A stretch of DNA of 64,000 bases from Pseudomonadota bacterium (GCA_018902545.1 JAHIQM010000015.1:1-64000), one strand, 5' to 3'; numbered from the stretch's first letter, positions 27,522 through 37,150 are shown. Translations and numbers: made by a program. The notes: a model not told the origin generated them from the letters alone.

Positions 27522-29439
27522 ATCTCAACCCTCCATGTTTAAATGGTTTCTCGCATTCCTGACGTAGTAGATCGGCAAATGCATCGATGGACATGACGCC
27601 CAGATTGTTGCCGCCCAGCATGCGAACATTGACGCAGGATTGCTCGACTTCCTGATCCCCTATGACCAACGCGTATGGAATTTTCTCCATCTGCGCCTCG
27701 CGCACCTTGTATCCGAGCTTTTCATTGCGAAGGTCAAGCTCAACGCGCACGCCGCCTCTCTGGAGCGCATCCTGGCACGTGCGTGCAAAGTCGTTGTGAT
27801 TGTCGGTCACGGTCAAAATGCGTGTCTGAACCGGCGCGAGCCAAGCGGGAAATGCTCCGGCGAAATGCTCCGTCAGGATACCGATGAAGCGCTCCACCGA
27901 TCCCATGATGGCCCGATGAACCATGACCGGACGGTGCCGCTCACCATCCTCGCCCACGTATAACAAGTCAAAACGTTCCGGCAAGGTGAAATCGACCTGA
28001 ATGGTCGAGCACTGCCACTGTCGACCCAGACAGTCGCGCAGCTTGACGTCGATCTTGGGACCGTAGAAGGCACCGTCACCTTCGTTGATGACATAGGGCA
28101 GCTCCATCTGGCCCATGGCCTCCATGAGCGCGCTTGTGGCGCGTTCCCAGTCCGCGTCAGAGCCAATGGACTTCTCGGGCCGGGTGCTGATCTCCATGGA
28201 ATACTCGAATCCGAAGACGCCCATGAGATCCTGGATCCAGCCCATGACGCCCTTGATCTCATCCAGCAGCTGGTCCGGGCGACAGATGATGTGCGCGTCG
28301 TCCTGGGTGAACTGCCGCACGCGCATCAGCCCGTGCAGGACACCGGAGAGTTCGTGGCGGTGCACCACTCCGAACTCGAAAAGACGGATCGGCAGATCGC
28401 GGTAGCTGCGCTGGCTCGTGTTGTAGATGAGCATGTGCGCCACGCAGTTCATGGGCTTGACCCCGTAGGGCACCTCGTCGATCTCCGTGAAATACATGTT
28501 TTCACGGTAGTTGGCGTAGTGGCCGGAGGTCTCCCACAGGTCGCGCTTCAAAATCTGGGGGGTACGCACGATGCCGTAGCCACGCCGGATCATTTCCTTG
28601 TTCACGAAATCTTCAAGGATGGTCCGCAGTAGGCCGCCCTTGGGGTGCCAGTAGGCCATGCCCGCGCCGCCGCGTTCATGAAAGCTGAACAGGTCGAGCT
28701 GGGGCCCTAGCTTGCGGTGGTCGCGCTTCTTGGCCTCCTCGATCATGAGCAGGTGGGCCTTCAAATCCTTGGGCGTGGCAAAGGCTGTACCGTAAATACG
28801 CTGCAGCATGGGACGGCTCGAATCTCCGCGCCAGTATGCGCCGGCAACGGAGGTCAGCTTCACGGCCTGCAGGAATCCGGTAGAGGGCAGGTGCGGCCCG
28901 CGGCAGAGGTCCACGAAAGTGCCGTGACGATAGACGGACACGCGGTCCGCGCCCAGGTCGTCAATGATTTCGAGCTTGTACGTCTCGCCCATGGCGGCGA
29001 ACTGGGCCTTGGCTTCAGCAGCGCTCATCTCTTCGCGGGAGAAGGGCTGGTTAGCGGCCACGGAAGCGGCCATGCGCTCCTCGATCTTTTCCAGATCCTC
29101 GGGAGTAAAGGGGCGCTCGAAATCGAAATCATAGTAAAAGCCGTTCTCGATGTCCGGGCCGATAGTCACCTTGGCGGAAGGAAAAAGTTCCTTGACCGCT
29201 TCGGCCATGACATGGGCGGCGCTGTGGCGCAGCACCGTCAGACCCTGGGGCGAATCCAGAAACACGGGCTCCATGACGGTAGTTTCGGAAGGCACGGTGC
29301 GGGTCAGGTCAAGCAACTCGCCATCGCAGACGCAAGCCACGGCGGACTTCATCTTCTTTCCGGAAAGCACCGCGCGCAACACGTCCGCGCATGTCTGACC
29401 AACCTGAACTTCGACGTCCTGTTCTTGTATCTGCACCAT
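27505..29439 (-). CDS. thrS: Threonyl-tRNA synthetase
   Basis: The 644-residue enzyme has a TGS domain ([20 protein letters not shown]), the editing domain ([19 protein letters not shown]; HxxxH), a class II catalytic core ([38 protein letters not shown]), and the anticodon-binding domain ([20 protein letters not shown]). I took the ATG at 29439; a longer open frame runs back through tRNA-Val and is meaningless. It follows the tRNA by 57 bp and probably shares its transcript. Confidence 0.97.
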
Positions 29440-29461
29440 AATGCCCTGCCTCACAAACACG

Positions 29462-29484
29462 ATAGGGAGGCTGTGCCTCCCTAT
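29462..29484 (-). promoter_or_regulatory. Leader hairpin between tRNA-Val and thrS
   Basis: ATAGGGAGGC and GCCTCCCTAT form a perfect 10-bp stem with a 3-nt loop, 22 bases before the thrS start on the minus strand. It lacks a T-run in the direction of thrS but sits where attenuators or tRNA 3'-processing structures are found. On the plus strand it is followed by TTCTTTTTT, so it could terminate antisense transcription. Confidence 0.45.
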
Positions 29485-29495
29485 GAGTTCTTTTT

Positions 29496-29570
29496 TGGTA
29501 GGCGCGAGGAGGGTCGAACTCCTGACCCCTTGCACGTCAAGCAAGTGCTCTCCCACTGAGCTACGCACCT
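29496..29570 (-). tRNA. tRNA-Val (anticodon GAC)
   Basis: This 75-nt tRNA has acceptor arms AGGTGCG and CGCGCCT, the D-arm GCTCAGTGGGAGAGC, the anticodon stem CTTGC/GCAAG around loop TTGACGT (anticodon GAC), the T-arm AGGAGTTCGACCCTCCT, and an encoded CCA. It is the first element of the thrS-infC-rpmI-rplT-pheST transcript. Confidence 0.96.
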
Positions 29571-29583
29571 AAATGGAGAGCCG

Positions 29584-29613
29584 CATATATCTTCGCTTTT
29601 TGGCTCCTGTCAA
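29584..29613 (-). promoter_or_regulatory. Sigma-70 promoter for tRNA-Val / thrS operon
   Basis: On the minus strand a perfect TTGACA (29613-29608) is followed after 18 bp by TATATG (29589-29584). The predicted start is about seven bases before the tRNA 5' end. Confidence 0.75.
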
Positions 29614-29843
29614 CACCTCTTTTGCATGTTGCGCAAATTTTCTGAAACGTCATGCAAATTCTGTCCCGACCAGCCCGCAGCGCTACGGGCTCTGGGTTCA
29701 AGCCGATCTTTACATATATATAATGCAGCTTTTGGCACCAGCGGCTCCTTCGACCGCAGACATCGCGCCGCGAACATCCGCGACCTTTGCATTCCCCTCG
29801 ATTTCAGCTATCCGGCGTATGTCGATCAACACCCTCTTACGGC

Positions 29844-30977
29844 ATGGCGCGCACAGTGAAAGACACCACCCCCCGCATCCTCATCGTCGATGACGAGCCC
29901 CTCAACATAAGACTTCTCGACATCGTGCTCAAGAAAAACGGATACCGCACCCTGTCCTGCACCAGCGGCCCAACGGCCCGGGCCCTTGCCGCCGAGCACA
30001 GCCCCGACCTCATCCTCCTCGACGTGCTCATGCCGGACGAGGACGGTTACGCCACGTGCGAGCTTTTGAAGCAGCACTCGCAGACATCGGAGATCCCCAT
30101 CATCTTCATCTCCGCCCTGACGGACACGTCGAGCAAGGTCCGCGGGCTGGAGGTAGGCGGTGTCGATTTCATCTCCAAACCCTTCGAAAAAGCCGAGGTC
30201 CTGGCCAGGGTCAAGGTGCACCTGAAGCTGCGCTTCACCTACCGCGCCCTCATCGAGGCCCAGGCTCAGCGCCTGGCCCAGGTCCAGGATGCACAGCAAG
30301 CCCTGCTGGTCCTTCCTTCCGAACTGCCGGAGGCGGACTTCGCCGTGCGCTTCGAGCCGATCCTCGAGGCAGGCGGCGATTTTTACGATGTACTGCATGT
30401 CGGAGGGACGATCTTCGACTACATCGTCGCCGACGTCAGCGGGCACGACCTTGGCACCTCCTACATCACCTCGGCCCTGAAGGCGTTGCTCAGCCAGAAC
30501 TGCAACCTGGTCAACTCCCCGGCGGAAAGCCTGACCATGATCAACAGCGTGCTCTGCCGCATCCTCAGCGGAGGCACCCACATAACGGCCGGATTCGCCC
30601 GCCTTGACCGCGAGCGGGGCATTCTGCGCTACATCAACGCCGGGCATCCCGCGCCCGTGCTGGTGCGTGCCGGGGGAGAGACGGAAATTCCGCAGCCCTC
30701 CGGCGACATTCTGGGCGTCTTTGATTCCGTCTGGTTCGAAACCCTGGAAATCGCGGTGCAGCCCGGCGACCGCCTCTTCATGTACACCGACGGACTCATC
30801 GAAGGATTCGGGGACGAAAAAATGACACGCGAGGAAGGGCTGGCCCGGCTGGCCGCAACCTGCGAAGCGCACCGAACCCTGCCCCTGATCCAGGCCGTGG
30901 ATGCGATCCACGAAGCCCTGGCCGGAGCCGGACTGCCGCGGGGAGACGACACCATTCTCCTGGCCCTGGAGGTCTGA
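29844..30977 (+). CDS. Response regulator with SpoIIE/RsbU-type phosphatase domain
   Basis: The 377-residue protein has a receiver domain (ILIVDDEPLNIRLLDIVL; phosphoacceptor Asp in LILLDVLMPDEDGYAT; switch Lys in FISKPFEKAEV). After a short coiled linker comes a PP2C-like SpoIIE domain with EAGGDFYDVL, IVADVSGHDLGTSYITSALK, INAGHPAPVLVR, YTDGLIEGF and RGDDTILLALEV. Such proteins dephosphorylate anti-anti-sigma factors in partner-switch pathways. The downstream RsbW-like gene starts two bases after its stop. The ATG at 29844 has no clear ribosome binding site; an ATG at 29787 is also without one. An AT-rich segment with TATATATAAT near 29715 may contain the promoter. Confidence 0.92.
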   Translation: MARTVKDTTPRILIVDDEPLNIRLLDIVLKKNGYRTLSCTSGPTARALAAEHSPDLILLDVLMPDEDGYATCELLKQHSQTSEIPIIFISALTDTSSKVRGLEVGGVDFISKPFEKAEVLARVKVHLKLRFTYRALIEAQAQRLAQVQDAQQALLVLPSELPEADFAVRFEPILEAGGDFYDVLHVGGTIFDYIVADVSGHDLGTSYITSALKALLSQNCNLVNSPAESLTMINSVLCRILSGGTHITAGFARLDRERGILRYINAGHPAPVLVRAGGETEIPQPSGDILGVFDSVWFETLEIAVQPGDRLFMYTDGLIEGFGDEKMTREEGLARLAATCEAHRTLPLIQAVDAIHEALAGAGLPRGDDTILLALEV

Positions 30978-30978
30978 C

Positions 30979-31389
30979 ATGTTCGAACTCACCCCCCTTG
31001 ACCAGGGCTTTGCCCTGAAGATGGACTCGAACCTTCAGAACGTGGACCGCTGCGTGGACCACATCCGCGTCTTCCTGGAGGAAAAAGGTCAGGAGCAGCA
31101 CCTGTTCGCACTCTCGCTGCTGGCGCGCGAGGCGCTCAACAATGCCATGATCCATGGCAATCGCATGGCCTCCGGAACAACTGTGCGTTTCAGGCTGCTG
31201 GCGCGCGCGGAGGGCTTTGATCTGGAAATAGAGGACGACGGGCCGGGGTTCGATTGGCAAGGGCGCATGCACGCCCGCAGCCGGGCCGAAGATCTGAGCG
31301 GACGCGGGCACGAAATTTTCCGCAACTTTGCCCAGGCAGTCCGCTATAATCCCGAGGGCAATGCCCTGACCCTTGAATACCGAGGCTAG
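30979..31389 (+). CDS. RsbW-type anti-sigma factor / serine kinase
   Basis: This 136-residue HATPase_c protein has LLAREALNNAMIHGNRM (N-box) and LEIEDDGPGFDW (G1 box), followed by SGRGHEIFRNFAQAV (G2 region). It is the size of RsbW/SpoIIAB kinases, which sequester a sigma factor or other target and phosphorylate a STAS antagonist. GGAGG in the end of the phosphatase gene is its ribosome binding site, so the two are coupled. No STAS antagonist or sigma factor is adjacent, so the third partner must lie elsewhere. Confidence 0.9.
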   Translation: MFELTPLDQGFALKMDSNLQNVDRCVDHIRVFLEEKGQEQHLFALSLLAREALNNAMIHGNRMASGTTVRFRLLARAEGFDLEIEDDGPGFDWQGRMHARSRAEDLSGRGHEIFRNFAQAVRYNPEGNALTLEYRG

Positions 31390-31391
31390 CC

Positions 31392-31784
31392 ATGCATTCC
31401 ATGCAGATCAGAACCGGCGCCAAAGAGGCCATGATCGACATCACCCCCCGACTGGAAGACCTGCTTAAAGACCAGGGGACGGCATCCGGAGTCATGACCG
31501 TCTACACCCCGCACACAACCACGGGCCTGACCATCAACGAAGGGGCCGACCCCGACGTCTGCCGGGACATCCTGGCCCATCTGCGGACAATGGTCCCGCA
31601 GCACGCGGGATTTCGCCACTCCGAGGGCAACTCCGACGCGCACATCAAGGCCACCCTTTTCGGGTCGTCCGTGCAGATCATCATTCATGACGGACGGCTC
31701 CTGCTCGGCACCTGGCAGCGCGTCTTTCTCGGAGAGTTCGACGGACCCAGAACGCGCACGCTGTGGGTGAAGATGCTGACCTGA
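31392..31784 (+). CDS. yjbQ: YjbQ-family protein (UPF0047)
   Basis: The 130-residue protein carries the family signature: TVYTPHTTTGLTINEGADPD, RHSEGNSDAHIKATLFGSSV and LGTWQRVFLGEFDGPRTRTL. YjbQ proteins form trimers with a conserved His/Glu metal site and show weak thiamine-phosphate synthase activity in E. coli; the physiological role is not settled. The gene starts two bases after the anti-sigma gene and ends one base before the convergent gpsA stop. Confidence 0.92.
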   Translation: MHSMQIRTGAKEAMIDITPRLEDLLKDQGTASGVMTVYTPHTTTGLTINEGADPDVCRDILAHLRTMVPQHAGFRHSEGNSDAHIKATLFGSSVQIIIHDGRLLLGTWQRVFLGEFDGPRTRTLWVKMLT

Positions 31785-31785
31785 G

Positions 31786-32778
31786 CTATTCCCCGCGCAG
31801 GGGCCTGGTCATGAGCTCGCGCACCGCATCGGCCGGGTTCTTGTTCTCAAAAAGCACGGCATGCACCTGTCCGGTGATGGGCAGTTCAATGCCCCGCGTG
31901 ACGCCCAGCGCATGCACGGCCTGGGTCGTCTTCACCCCTTCGGCCACATTGTGCATCCCGGCCAGCACTTCCTCCAGGGTCTGCCCCCGACCGATGGCCA
32001 GCCCCACCCGGCGGTTGCGGCTCAGGTCTCCGGTGCAGGTCAGGACCAGATCACCCATGCCCGAAAGCCCCATGAACGTGGCCGGACTTGCGCCCATGGC
32101 CGCGCCAAGGCGCGACATCTCGGACAGGCCCCGGGTGATCAGGGCCGCACGCGCATTCTCCCCGAAACCCAGACCATCGGAAATGCCCGAGGCGATGGCC
32201 ATGATGTTCTTGACCGCCCCGCCGAGTTCCACGCCCACGACGTCGGAGTTGACGTAGACCCGAAAACTGTGTGTGGAAAAAAGTCCCTGTACGAAGTCCG
32301 CCAGTTCCACGTCGGCGCAGCCCAGGGCCACGGCCGTGGGCATGCCCGCGACCACCTCCGAGGCGAAAGACGGCCCCGAGAGCACGGCGTATCGCGGCTC
32401 CAGGCCGATAAGCTCCTCCCTCACCACCTGTCCCATGGTCCGAAACGTGCCCAGCTCCACGCCCTTGCTGGCGCACACGATTCCCATGCGCGACGGGAAA
32501 AGACCGCGATGTTCACGCAGAAAAAGAGCCAGATGCTGACAGGGCACGGCCAGCACGACGCAGGACGTGCCCGCGAGCACCCGGGACAGATCCGTGTCGG
32601 CCCGCAGGTCCGGGCTCAGGGCCTGCCCGGGCAGATAACGGCTGTTGGCGGCGCGCTCGTTCACGTCTGCGGCGACCTCCGACCTCCGAGCCCACAGATG
32701 AGCCTCTTCGCCCTTGCCAGCCAGCACATTGGCCAGGGCCGTGCCCCAGCTCCCGGCTCCAAGTATCGAAATCTTCAC
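31786..32778 (-). CDS. gpsA: Glycerol-3-phosphate dehydrogenase [NAD(P)+]
   Basis: The 330-residue enzyme makes sn-glycerol-3-phosphate from dihydroxyacetone phosphate for phospholipid synthesis. It starts with the Rossmann motif ISILGAGSWGTALANVLAGK and contains SGPSFASEVVAGMPTAVAL, VELGGAVKNIMAIASGIS (catalytic Lys) and GLSGMGDLVLTCTGDLSRNR. The next enzyme of the pathway, plsY, is also in the window at 58645-59229. Confidence 0.96.
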   Translation of the reverse strand: MKISILGAGSWGTALANVLAGKGEEAHLWARRSEVAADVNERAANSRYLPGQALSPDLRADTDLSRVLAGTSCVVLAVPCQHLALFLREHRGLFPSRMGIVCASKGVELGTFRTMGQVVREELIGLEPRYAVLSGPSFASEVVAGMPTAVALGCADVELADFVQGLFSTHSFRVYVNSDVVGVELGGAVKNIMAIASGISDGLGFGENARAALITRGLSEMSRLGAAMGASPATFMGLSGMGDLVLTCTGDLSRNRRVGLAIGRGQTLEEVLAGMHNVAEGVKTTQAVHALGVTRGIELPITGQVHAVLFENKNPADAVRELMTRPLRGE

Positions 32779-32930
32779 AGGAAAACCTCCATTACGGATC
32801 CCAAATCAAGCCGGGGCCACTATCGAGGATGCTCCGCGTTCTGTAAAGGGCGCTATTGCCAGCATATGGCGAAACAGGTAAGGACCGACCCGAACCAAAC
32901 CCCGAATTTCGGGCTCCCCGAGGAGAAAAC

Positions 32931-33401
32931 GTGGATTTTACCCAGACCGAGAACGCCATACTGCGCATCGTGCAGGACACCCTGCCCGACAGCGCCACCC
33001 CGTACGCGGACATTGCCCGCCAGACCGGCAGCACCGAGGAGGAAGTCCTCGCCCTGCTCAAGAAGCTCAAGGAAGGCGGCCAGATTCGCCGCTTCGGAGC
33101 GACCCTGCGCCACCAGCAGGCGGGCTACGGTTTCAACGCCATGGTCGCCTGGTACATAGAAGAAGGCTTCGACCCCGACGAAGTGGGTAAGATCATGGCC
33201 ACGCGCCCCGAAATTTCCCACTGCTACCAACGCCCCAGCTGCATGGACTGGCCCTACGACATGTACACCATGATCCACGGCAAGAGCCGCGACGACTGCA
33301 TGCAGGTCGTGCACGAACTCACGGAGCAGACCGGGGTGACCCAGTACGAAATGCTTTTCAGCATAAAAGAGCTGAAGAAAACATCCATGGAATATTTTTA
33401 G
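32931..33401 (+). CDS. ahbB: Siroheme decarboxylase subunit AhbB (AsnC/Lrp-like fold)
   Basis: The product is 156 residues from a GTG at 32931, with GAGGAG five bases upstream. An N-terminal winged helix (about 1-55) is followed by [40 protein letters not shown] and MIHGKS. These are the conserved segments of the AhbB/NirD-L family, including the His residues proposed to act in catalysis. In sulfate reducers AhbA/AhbB decarboxylate siroheme to didecarboxysiroheme on the alternative heme pathway. The position just before hemL supports a tetrapyrrole role. A general Lrp regulator is the less likely alternative. AhbA is not adjacent. Confidence 0.85.
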   Translation: MDFTQTENAILRIVQDTLPDSATPYADIARQTGSTEEEVLALLKKLKEGGQIRRFGATLRHQQAGYGFNAMVAWYIEEGFDPDEVGKIMATRPEISHCYQRPSCMDWPYDMYTMIHGKSRDDCMQVVHELTEQTGVTQYEMLFSIKELKKTSMEYF

Positions 33402-33417
33402 CGCGCGGAGACATGAC

Positions 33418-34686
33418 ATGACCATATCCCAGGAACTCTTCCAGAAGGCCCAGGCCATCATCCCCGGCGGCGTGAACAGTCCGGTGCGGGCTTGCAAAAG
33501 CGTGCACTGCGACCCGCTCTTCGTGCACTCCGCCAAGGGCAGCAAGCTTGTGACCGAAGACGGGGTCGAATTCATCGACTACGTCATGTCCTGGGGCCCC
33601 ATGCTGCTCGGACACAACCATCCCTCCGTGGCGGCGGCCATCGCCGAGACGGCGACCAGAGGCACAAGCTTCGGCGCGCCGTGCAGACTTGAGGTCGAAC
33701 TGGCCCAGGCCGTGGTGGACGCGGTGCCCGGCATCGAAATGGTGCGCATGGTCAGCTCCGGAACAGAGGCGACCATGAGCGCCCTGCGCCTGGCCCGCGG
33801 CTACACGGGCAAAAATGGTGTGATAAAATTTCACGGTGGCTATCACGGCCACGCCGACGCCTTTCTGGCCAGCGCCGGATCCGGCGTGGCCACCCAGTCC
33901 ATTCCGGGCACACCCGGCGTGCCCGCCGACGTGGTCAAGCACACCCTGCTCGCCCACTATAACGATCTGGACGCCGTGCGCACACTTTTCGAACTGCAGG
34001 GAGACGACATCGCTGCCGTCATCGTCGAGCCCGTGGCTGGCAACATGGGCCTGGTCCTGCCCAAGCCCGGTTTTCTGGAGGGCCTGCGTGAACTGACCCG
34101 CAAGTACGGGGCGCTGCTCATCTTCGACGAGGTCATCACCGGCTTTCGCGTCGCCTTCGGCGGAGCCCAGACAGCCTTCGGCATTGATCCGGACCTGACC
34201 TGCCTTGGCAAGATCATCGGCGGCGGCCTGCCCGTGGGTGCCTATGGCGGCAAACGCGAGATCATGAGCCACATCGCGCCCAGCGGCGGCGTGTACCAGG
34301 CCGGAACCCTGTCCGGAAATCCCCTGGCCATGGCGGCTGGCCTGGCCACGCTCAAGGCGCTGTCCGGGATGGATTACGCCGCGCTTGCCGCACGCACCGA
34401 TGCATTTTCCTCCGAACTTGAGAAGATTTTGCGCAGCAATGGGGCGGCAGTGACGCGCAACCACATCGCATCCATCTTCACCCTGTTCTTCACGGACACC
34501 CCCGTGGTCGACTTTCCCTCGGCCCAGACGGCCGACAGCGCGACTTTCGTATCTTTTTACCAGCAGATGCGGGAACAGGGCATCTATCTTGCACCCTCAG
34601 GATTTGAATGCGCCTTCACATCGTTCGCCCATTCCGATGAAGATCTGGAGCGCACGCTGAAGGCCGCCCGGAAGGTCCGTTTCTAG
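33418..34686 (+). CDS. hemL: Glutamate-1-semialdehyde 2,1-aminomutase
   Basis: The 422-residue PLP enzyme makes 5-aminolevulinate from glutamate-1-semialdehyde. It has [14 protein letters not shown] near the start, [59 protein letters not shown], and the PLP lysine in [17 protein letters not shown]. It follows ahbB by 16 bp with GCGGAG upstream, so the first and a late step of heme synthesis are joined. Confidence 0.97.
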   Translation: MTISQELFQKAQAIIPGGVNSPVRACKSVHCDPLFVHSAKGSKLVTEDGVEFIDYVMSWGPMLLGHNHPSVAAAIAETATRGTSFGAPCRLEVELAQAVVDAVPGIEMVRMVSSGTEATMSALRLARGYTGKNGVIKFHGGYHGHADAFLASAGSGVATQSIPGTPGVPADVVKHTLLAHYNDLDAVRTLFELQGDDIAAVIVEPVAGNMGLVLPKPGFLEGLRELTRKYGALLIFDEVITGFRVAFGGAQTAFGIDPDLTCLGKIIGGGLPVGAYGGKREIMSHIAPSGGVYQAGTLSGNPLAMAAGLATLKALSGMDYAALAARTDAFSSELEKILRSNGAAVTRNHIASIFTLFFTDTPVVDFPSAQTADSATFVSFYQQMREQGIYLAPSGFECAFTSFAHSDEDLERTLKAARKVRF

Positions 34687-34714
34687 AAATACCGGGACCA
34701 TTTTCCGGGTGTCC

Positions 34715-34744
34715 TTGACTGAAGACCAAGACCGTCGATATATA
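34715..34744 (+). promoter_or_regulatory. Candidate sigma-70 promoter of the cytochrome c3 gene
   Basis: TTGACT (34715-34720) and TATATA (34739-34744) are separated by 18 bp in the 108-bp gap between hemL and the cytochrome gene, which starts about 50 bases downstream. Confidence 0.6.
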
Positions 34745-34794
34745 CGCCCCTGCTTGTGCTTTTTGTAACTTTTCTTTCTGGAGGTAGAAAGAGG

Positions 34795-35223
34795 ATGAAA
34801 AAGAAATTGTTGATCAGCCTGATCTGTGCGGCTTTCCTGTCCCTGGCCGCCGCTCCGATGCTGTCCGCAGCCGACGCCCCTGGCGATGACTATGTCATCC
34901 CCAAGGTTGAGGGCTTGAAGTTCAAGGACAAGGACGGGAAGCCGGGCAAACTGCAGAAGTTAGTGGCCTTCCCCCATTCCAAGCACGCCAGCGTCGAATG
35001 CGCCCAGTGCCACCACACCATGGAAGCCGACGGCGGCGCAATCAAAAGTTGCACCGAAGCTGGCTGTCACGATTCCCTGGAATTCCGTGACAAGGACAAT
35101 GCCAAGGACATCAAGCTGGTGGAAGTTGCCTACCATGCCCAGTGCCTCGATTGTCACAAGGATCTGAAAAAAGAACAGAAGCCCACTGGCCCCACCGCCT
35201 GTGGCAAATGTCACACCAAATAG
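34795..35223 (+). CDS. Periplasmic tetraheme cytochrome c3
   Basis: The 142-residue precursor has a Sec signal peptide ([20 protein letters not shown], cleavage likely after MLSA-A). The mature chain starts about [15 protein letters not shown]. Heme-binding motifs are CAQCH, CTEAGCH (four-residue spacer), CLDCH and CGKCH. Additional histidines for bis-His ligation include [11 protein letters not shown]. Mature sequence and motif pattern strongly resemble Desulfomicrobium c3. It shuttles electrons between periplasmic hydrogenases/formate dehydrogenases and membrane complexes. GGAGG precedes the ATG at 34795; a strong promoter-like element and a strong terminator make it a single-gene unit, as expected for an abundant protein. 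Confidence 0.97.
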   Translation: MKKKLLISLICAAFLSLAAAPMLSAADAPGDDYVIPKVEGLKFKDKDGKPGKLQKLVAFPHSKHASVECAQCHHTMEADGGAIKSCTEAGCHDSLEFRDKDNAKDIKLVEVAYHAQCLDCHKDLKKEQKPTGPTACGKCHTK

Positions 35224-35274
35224 CGCCTTGCGCTAAGATTGCACATCAGCACAAGCAAAGGCCGGCCTTTGGTT

Positions 35275-35311
35275 GCCCCCGTCGCAGGACCTGCGATGGG
35301 GGCTTTTTTTT
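35275..35311 (+). terminator. Terminator of the cytochrome c3 gene
   Basis: GCCCCCGTCGCAGG pairs with CCTGCGATGGGGGC (one G-T pair), followed by eight T residues. Confidence 0.92.
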
Positions 35312-35407
35312 CAGACAGAAATCAGATAGCCCGCACCGTGCATTGCTCTTGCTCCGGCTTCTTGCTAAGAAAAGCCGATGCCCCCAACGTCAAGAAAGGA
35401 TCACGCC

Positions 35408-37150
35408 ATGACCGCAAGCAACAACCCGACGGACGATATCATTGAACTGACGGAGATCGTGGAAGAAGGAATACCTCTGGACAAGACGTTCGAGGACTTT
35501 GCCATGGACAAGGCCGTGGACTCCAAGAGCCTGGACGAGGAGCTCGACGATCTGCTCCGCGATGCGGAGCCCCAGCCCAAAACCCCACCAAAGGCCGAGG
35601 ACGAGATCGACCTGGACATCCTCTTTGACGAACCAGCGCCAGCCGCTCCTCAGCCGGAGCCCGCCCCCGCCAAGGCGCAGGCCCCCGCTCCGGGCATGGA
35701 CATGGCCGACCTGGACGACCTTTTCGATTCCCTTGGCCTCGGGGAAAAAGATGACGGGGATACGGCGCTGGACATCATCCTCGACGGAGACATCCCGCAG
35801 CCCGATAAGCCGGAGACAAAAACATTTTATCCCTCCGACTCCATCGATCTGGAACTGGAGCTTCCCGGCCTCGATAATGGCGACAAAATCGCCAATGTGC
35901 ATGACCTGACCGATGAATTGCTGGCGGACATTCCGGAAACGACCCTGCTGCACTCACCGGAAGAACCCGTGCACCAGTCCACTGCTCTGGCTCCGCCCGC
36001 GACGGCTCCTGTGCAGGAAGATCCGGAGGATAATGCCGCCATCGTGGAATTGACCGAAGAGCATGTCGACGAGCCTGTGCCTGCCCCGGAGGAAGAGTCC
36101 ATAGTCGCGCCTGCCGAAGAAAAGCCTGAAGCGGATCTGCTTGAAGATCTCGCGCAGCAGCCTGCTCCCGAGCCGCCGCTGGGCGTGGACAGCCCTGAAA
36201 CGGTCGTGATCGCGCAGAACGCCGCTCACGCTGCCGCCTCAGCAGAGCCAGGCCCGGCCATTTCCCACGTCGAACTCGAAATCATCAGCTCCCGGCTCGA
36301 TGCCCTGGAATCACGACCGCATGCGGCCCCGGCGCTCAACACCGAAGATATCCTGGCTCTAATGCCGCTTTCACCCCAGGAATTGCCCGTGACCCAGAAC
36401 CTGCGCCGGGAAATCCTGGAACATGTCGAGGCCAGACTTGCGGAGCTGGCTGCAAGTGCCAGCGTGGACGGATTGCAGGAATCCGTGAACGCCCTGCAAA
36501 GCCAGGTCGAATCCCTGCCTGACATCCGGGCCGAACTGGCCATGACACCCACTCTCTCGGCCGTGCAGAAACTGGAGGCGGACCTGGACGAAGTGCGCGC
36601 CATGATCCAGCCACGCGAAGAGCTCCAGCCCGAGCAGATCCTGGCCCTGCTGCCGCAGTCTCCGAATGGGTGGCCCGTGGCCCAGAGCCTGCGCCAGGAG
36701 ATCATCGAACATGTCGAGACCCGGGTCGCGGGGCTGGCATCAAACGCCAGCGTGGACGGCCTGCAGGAAACCGTCAACGCCCTGCAGAGTCAGGTCGAGT
36801 CCATCCCCGACATCCGGGCCGAGCTGGCCAAGACTCCGCCTCTTTCGGCTGTTCAGAAGCTGGAGACAGAACTTGAGGAACTGCACTCCCTGGTCCGCGA
36901 TCAGGCAGACTCCATGAACGCGCTGCGGCAAGCCCTGACGGAAAAGGATGCCGCCCTTGAGGAACTCAAAGCCGGTGAAGCACGCCTGCGCGAGGAACTG
37001 GCCGCGCTGGCCGCCCGTGCGAATTCAGCCCCGGCCATGGATGCGGTCAGGGACGAGTTGCGGGAATACATACGGCAGCAGGTGCCTCTTGCCGCGGCCA
37101 AGGTCATCCGCGAGGAAATCAAAAACCTGCTCAAGGAACTGGGGACCTGA
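35408..37150 (+). CDS. Uncharacterised acidic coiled-coil protein with a duplicated 96-residue unit
   Basis: I do not recognise a family for this 580-residue protein. The N-terminal 300 residues are acidic, Pro/Ala/Glu-rich and probably disordered, with recurring short motifs of the type DDIIELTEIVEEG, VHDLTDELLADIPE and AAIVELTEEHVDE. Residues about 316-411 and 412-507 are a tandem repeat: LALMPLSP/LALLPQSP, then a helical REILEHVEARL/QEIIEHVETRV, a shared SVDGLQ(E)(S/T)VNALQSQVES and a shared SAVQKLE. The C-terminus is a coiled coil ending VIREEIKNLLKELGT. There is no signal peptide or membrane segment. AAGGA lies seven bases before the ATG at 35408. A cytoplasmic scaffold or polar-localisation protein would fit, but this is inference. 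Confidence 0.75.
   Translation: MTASNNPTDDIIELTEIVEEGIPLDKTFEDFAMDKAVDSKSLDEELDDLLRDAEPQPKTPPKAEDEIDLDILFDEPAPAAPQPEPAPAKAQAPAPGMDMADLDDLFDSLGLGEKDDGDTALDIILDGDIPQPDKPETKTFYPSDSIDLELELPGLDNGDKIANVHDLTDELLADIPETTLLHSPEEPVHQSTALAPPATAPVQEDPEDNAAIVELTEEHVDEPVPAPEEESIVAPAEEKPEADLLEDLAQQPAPEPPLGVDSPETVVIAQNAAHAAASAEPGPAISHVELEIISSRLDALESRPHAAPALNTEDILALMPLSPQELPVTQNLRREILEHVEARLAELAASASVDGLQESVNALQSQVESLPDIRAELAMTPTLSAVQKLEADLDEVRAMIQPREELQPEQILALLPQSPNGWPVAQSLRQEIIEHVETRVAGLASNASVDGLQETVNALQSQVESIPDIRAELAKTPPLSAVQKLETELEELHSLVRDQADSMNALRQALTEKDAALEELKAGEARLREELAALAARANSAPAMDAVRDELREYIRQQVPLAAAKVIREEIKNLLKELGT
36353..36916 (+). repeat. In-gene tandem duplication, 288-bp unit
   Basis: Unit 1 starts at 36353 and unit 2 at 36641, exactly 288 bp apart (96 codons). 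Both encode the same succession of motifs, with highest identity in the middle (SVDGLQ..., VNALQSQVES, SAVQKLE). The last part of unit 2 is diverged. Confidence 0.8.
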
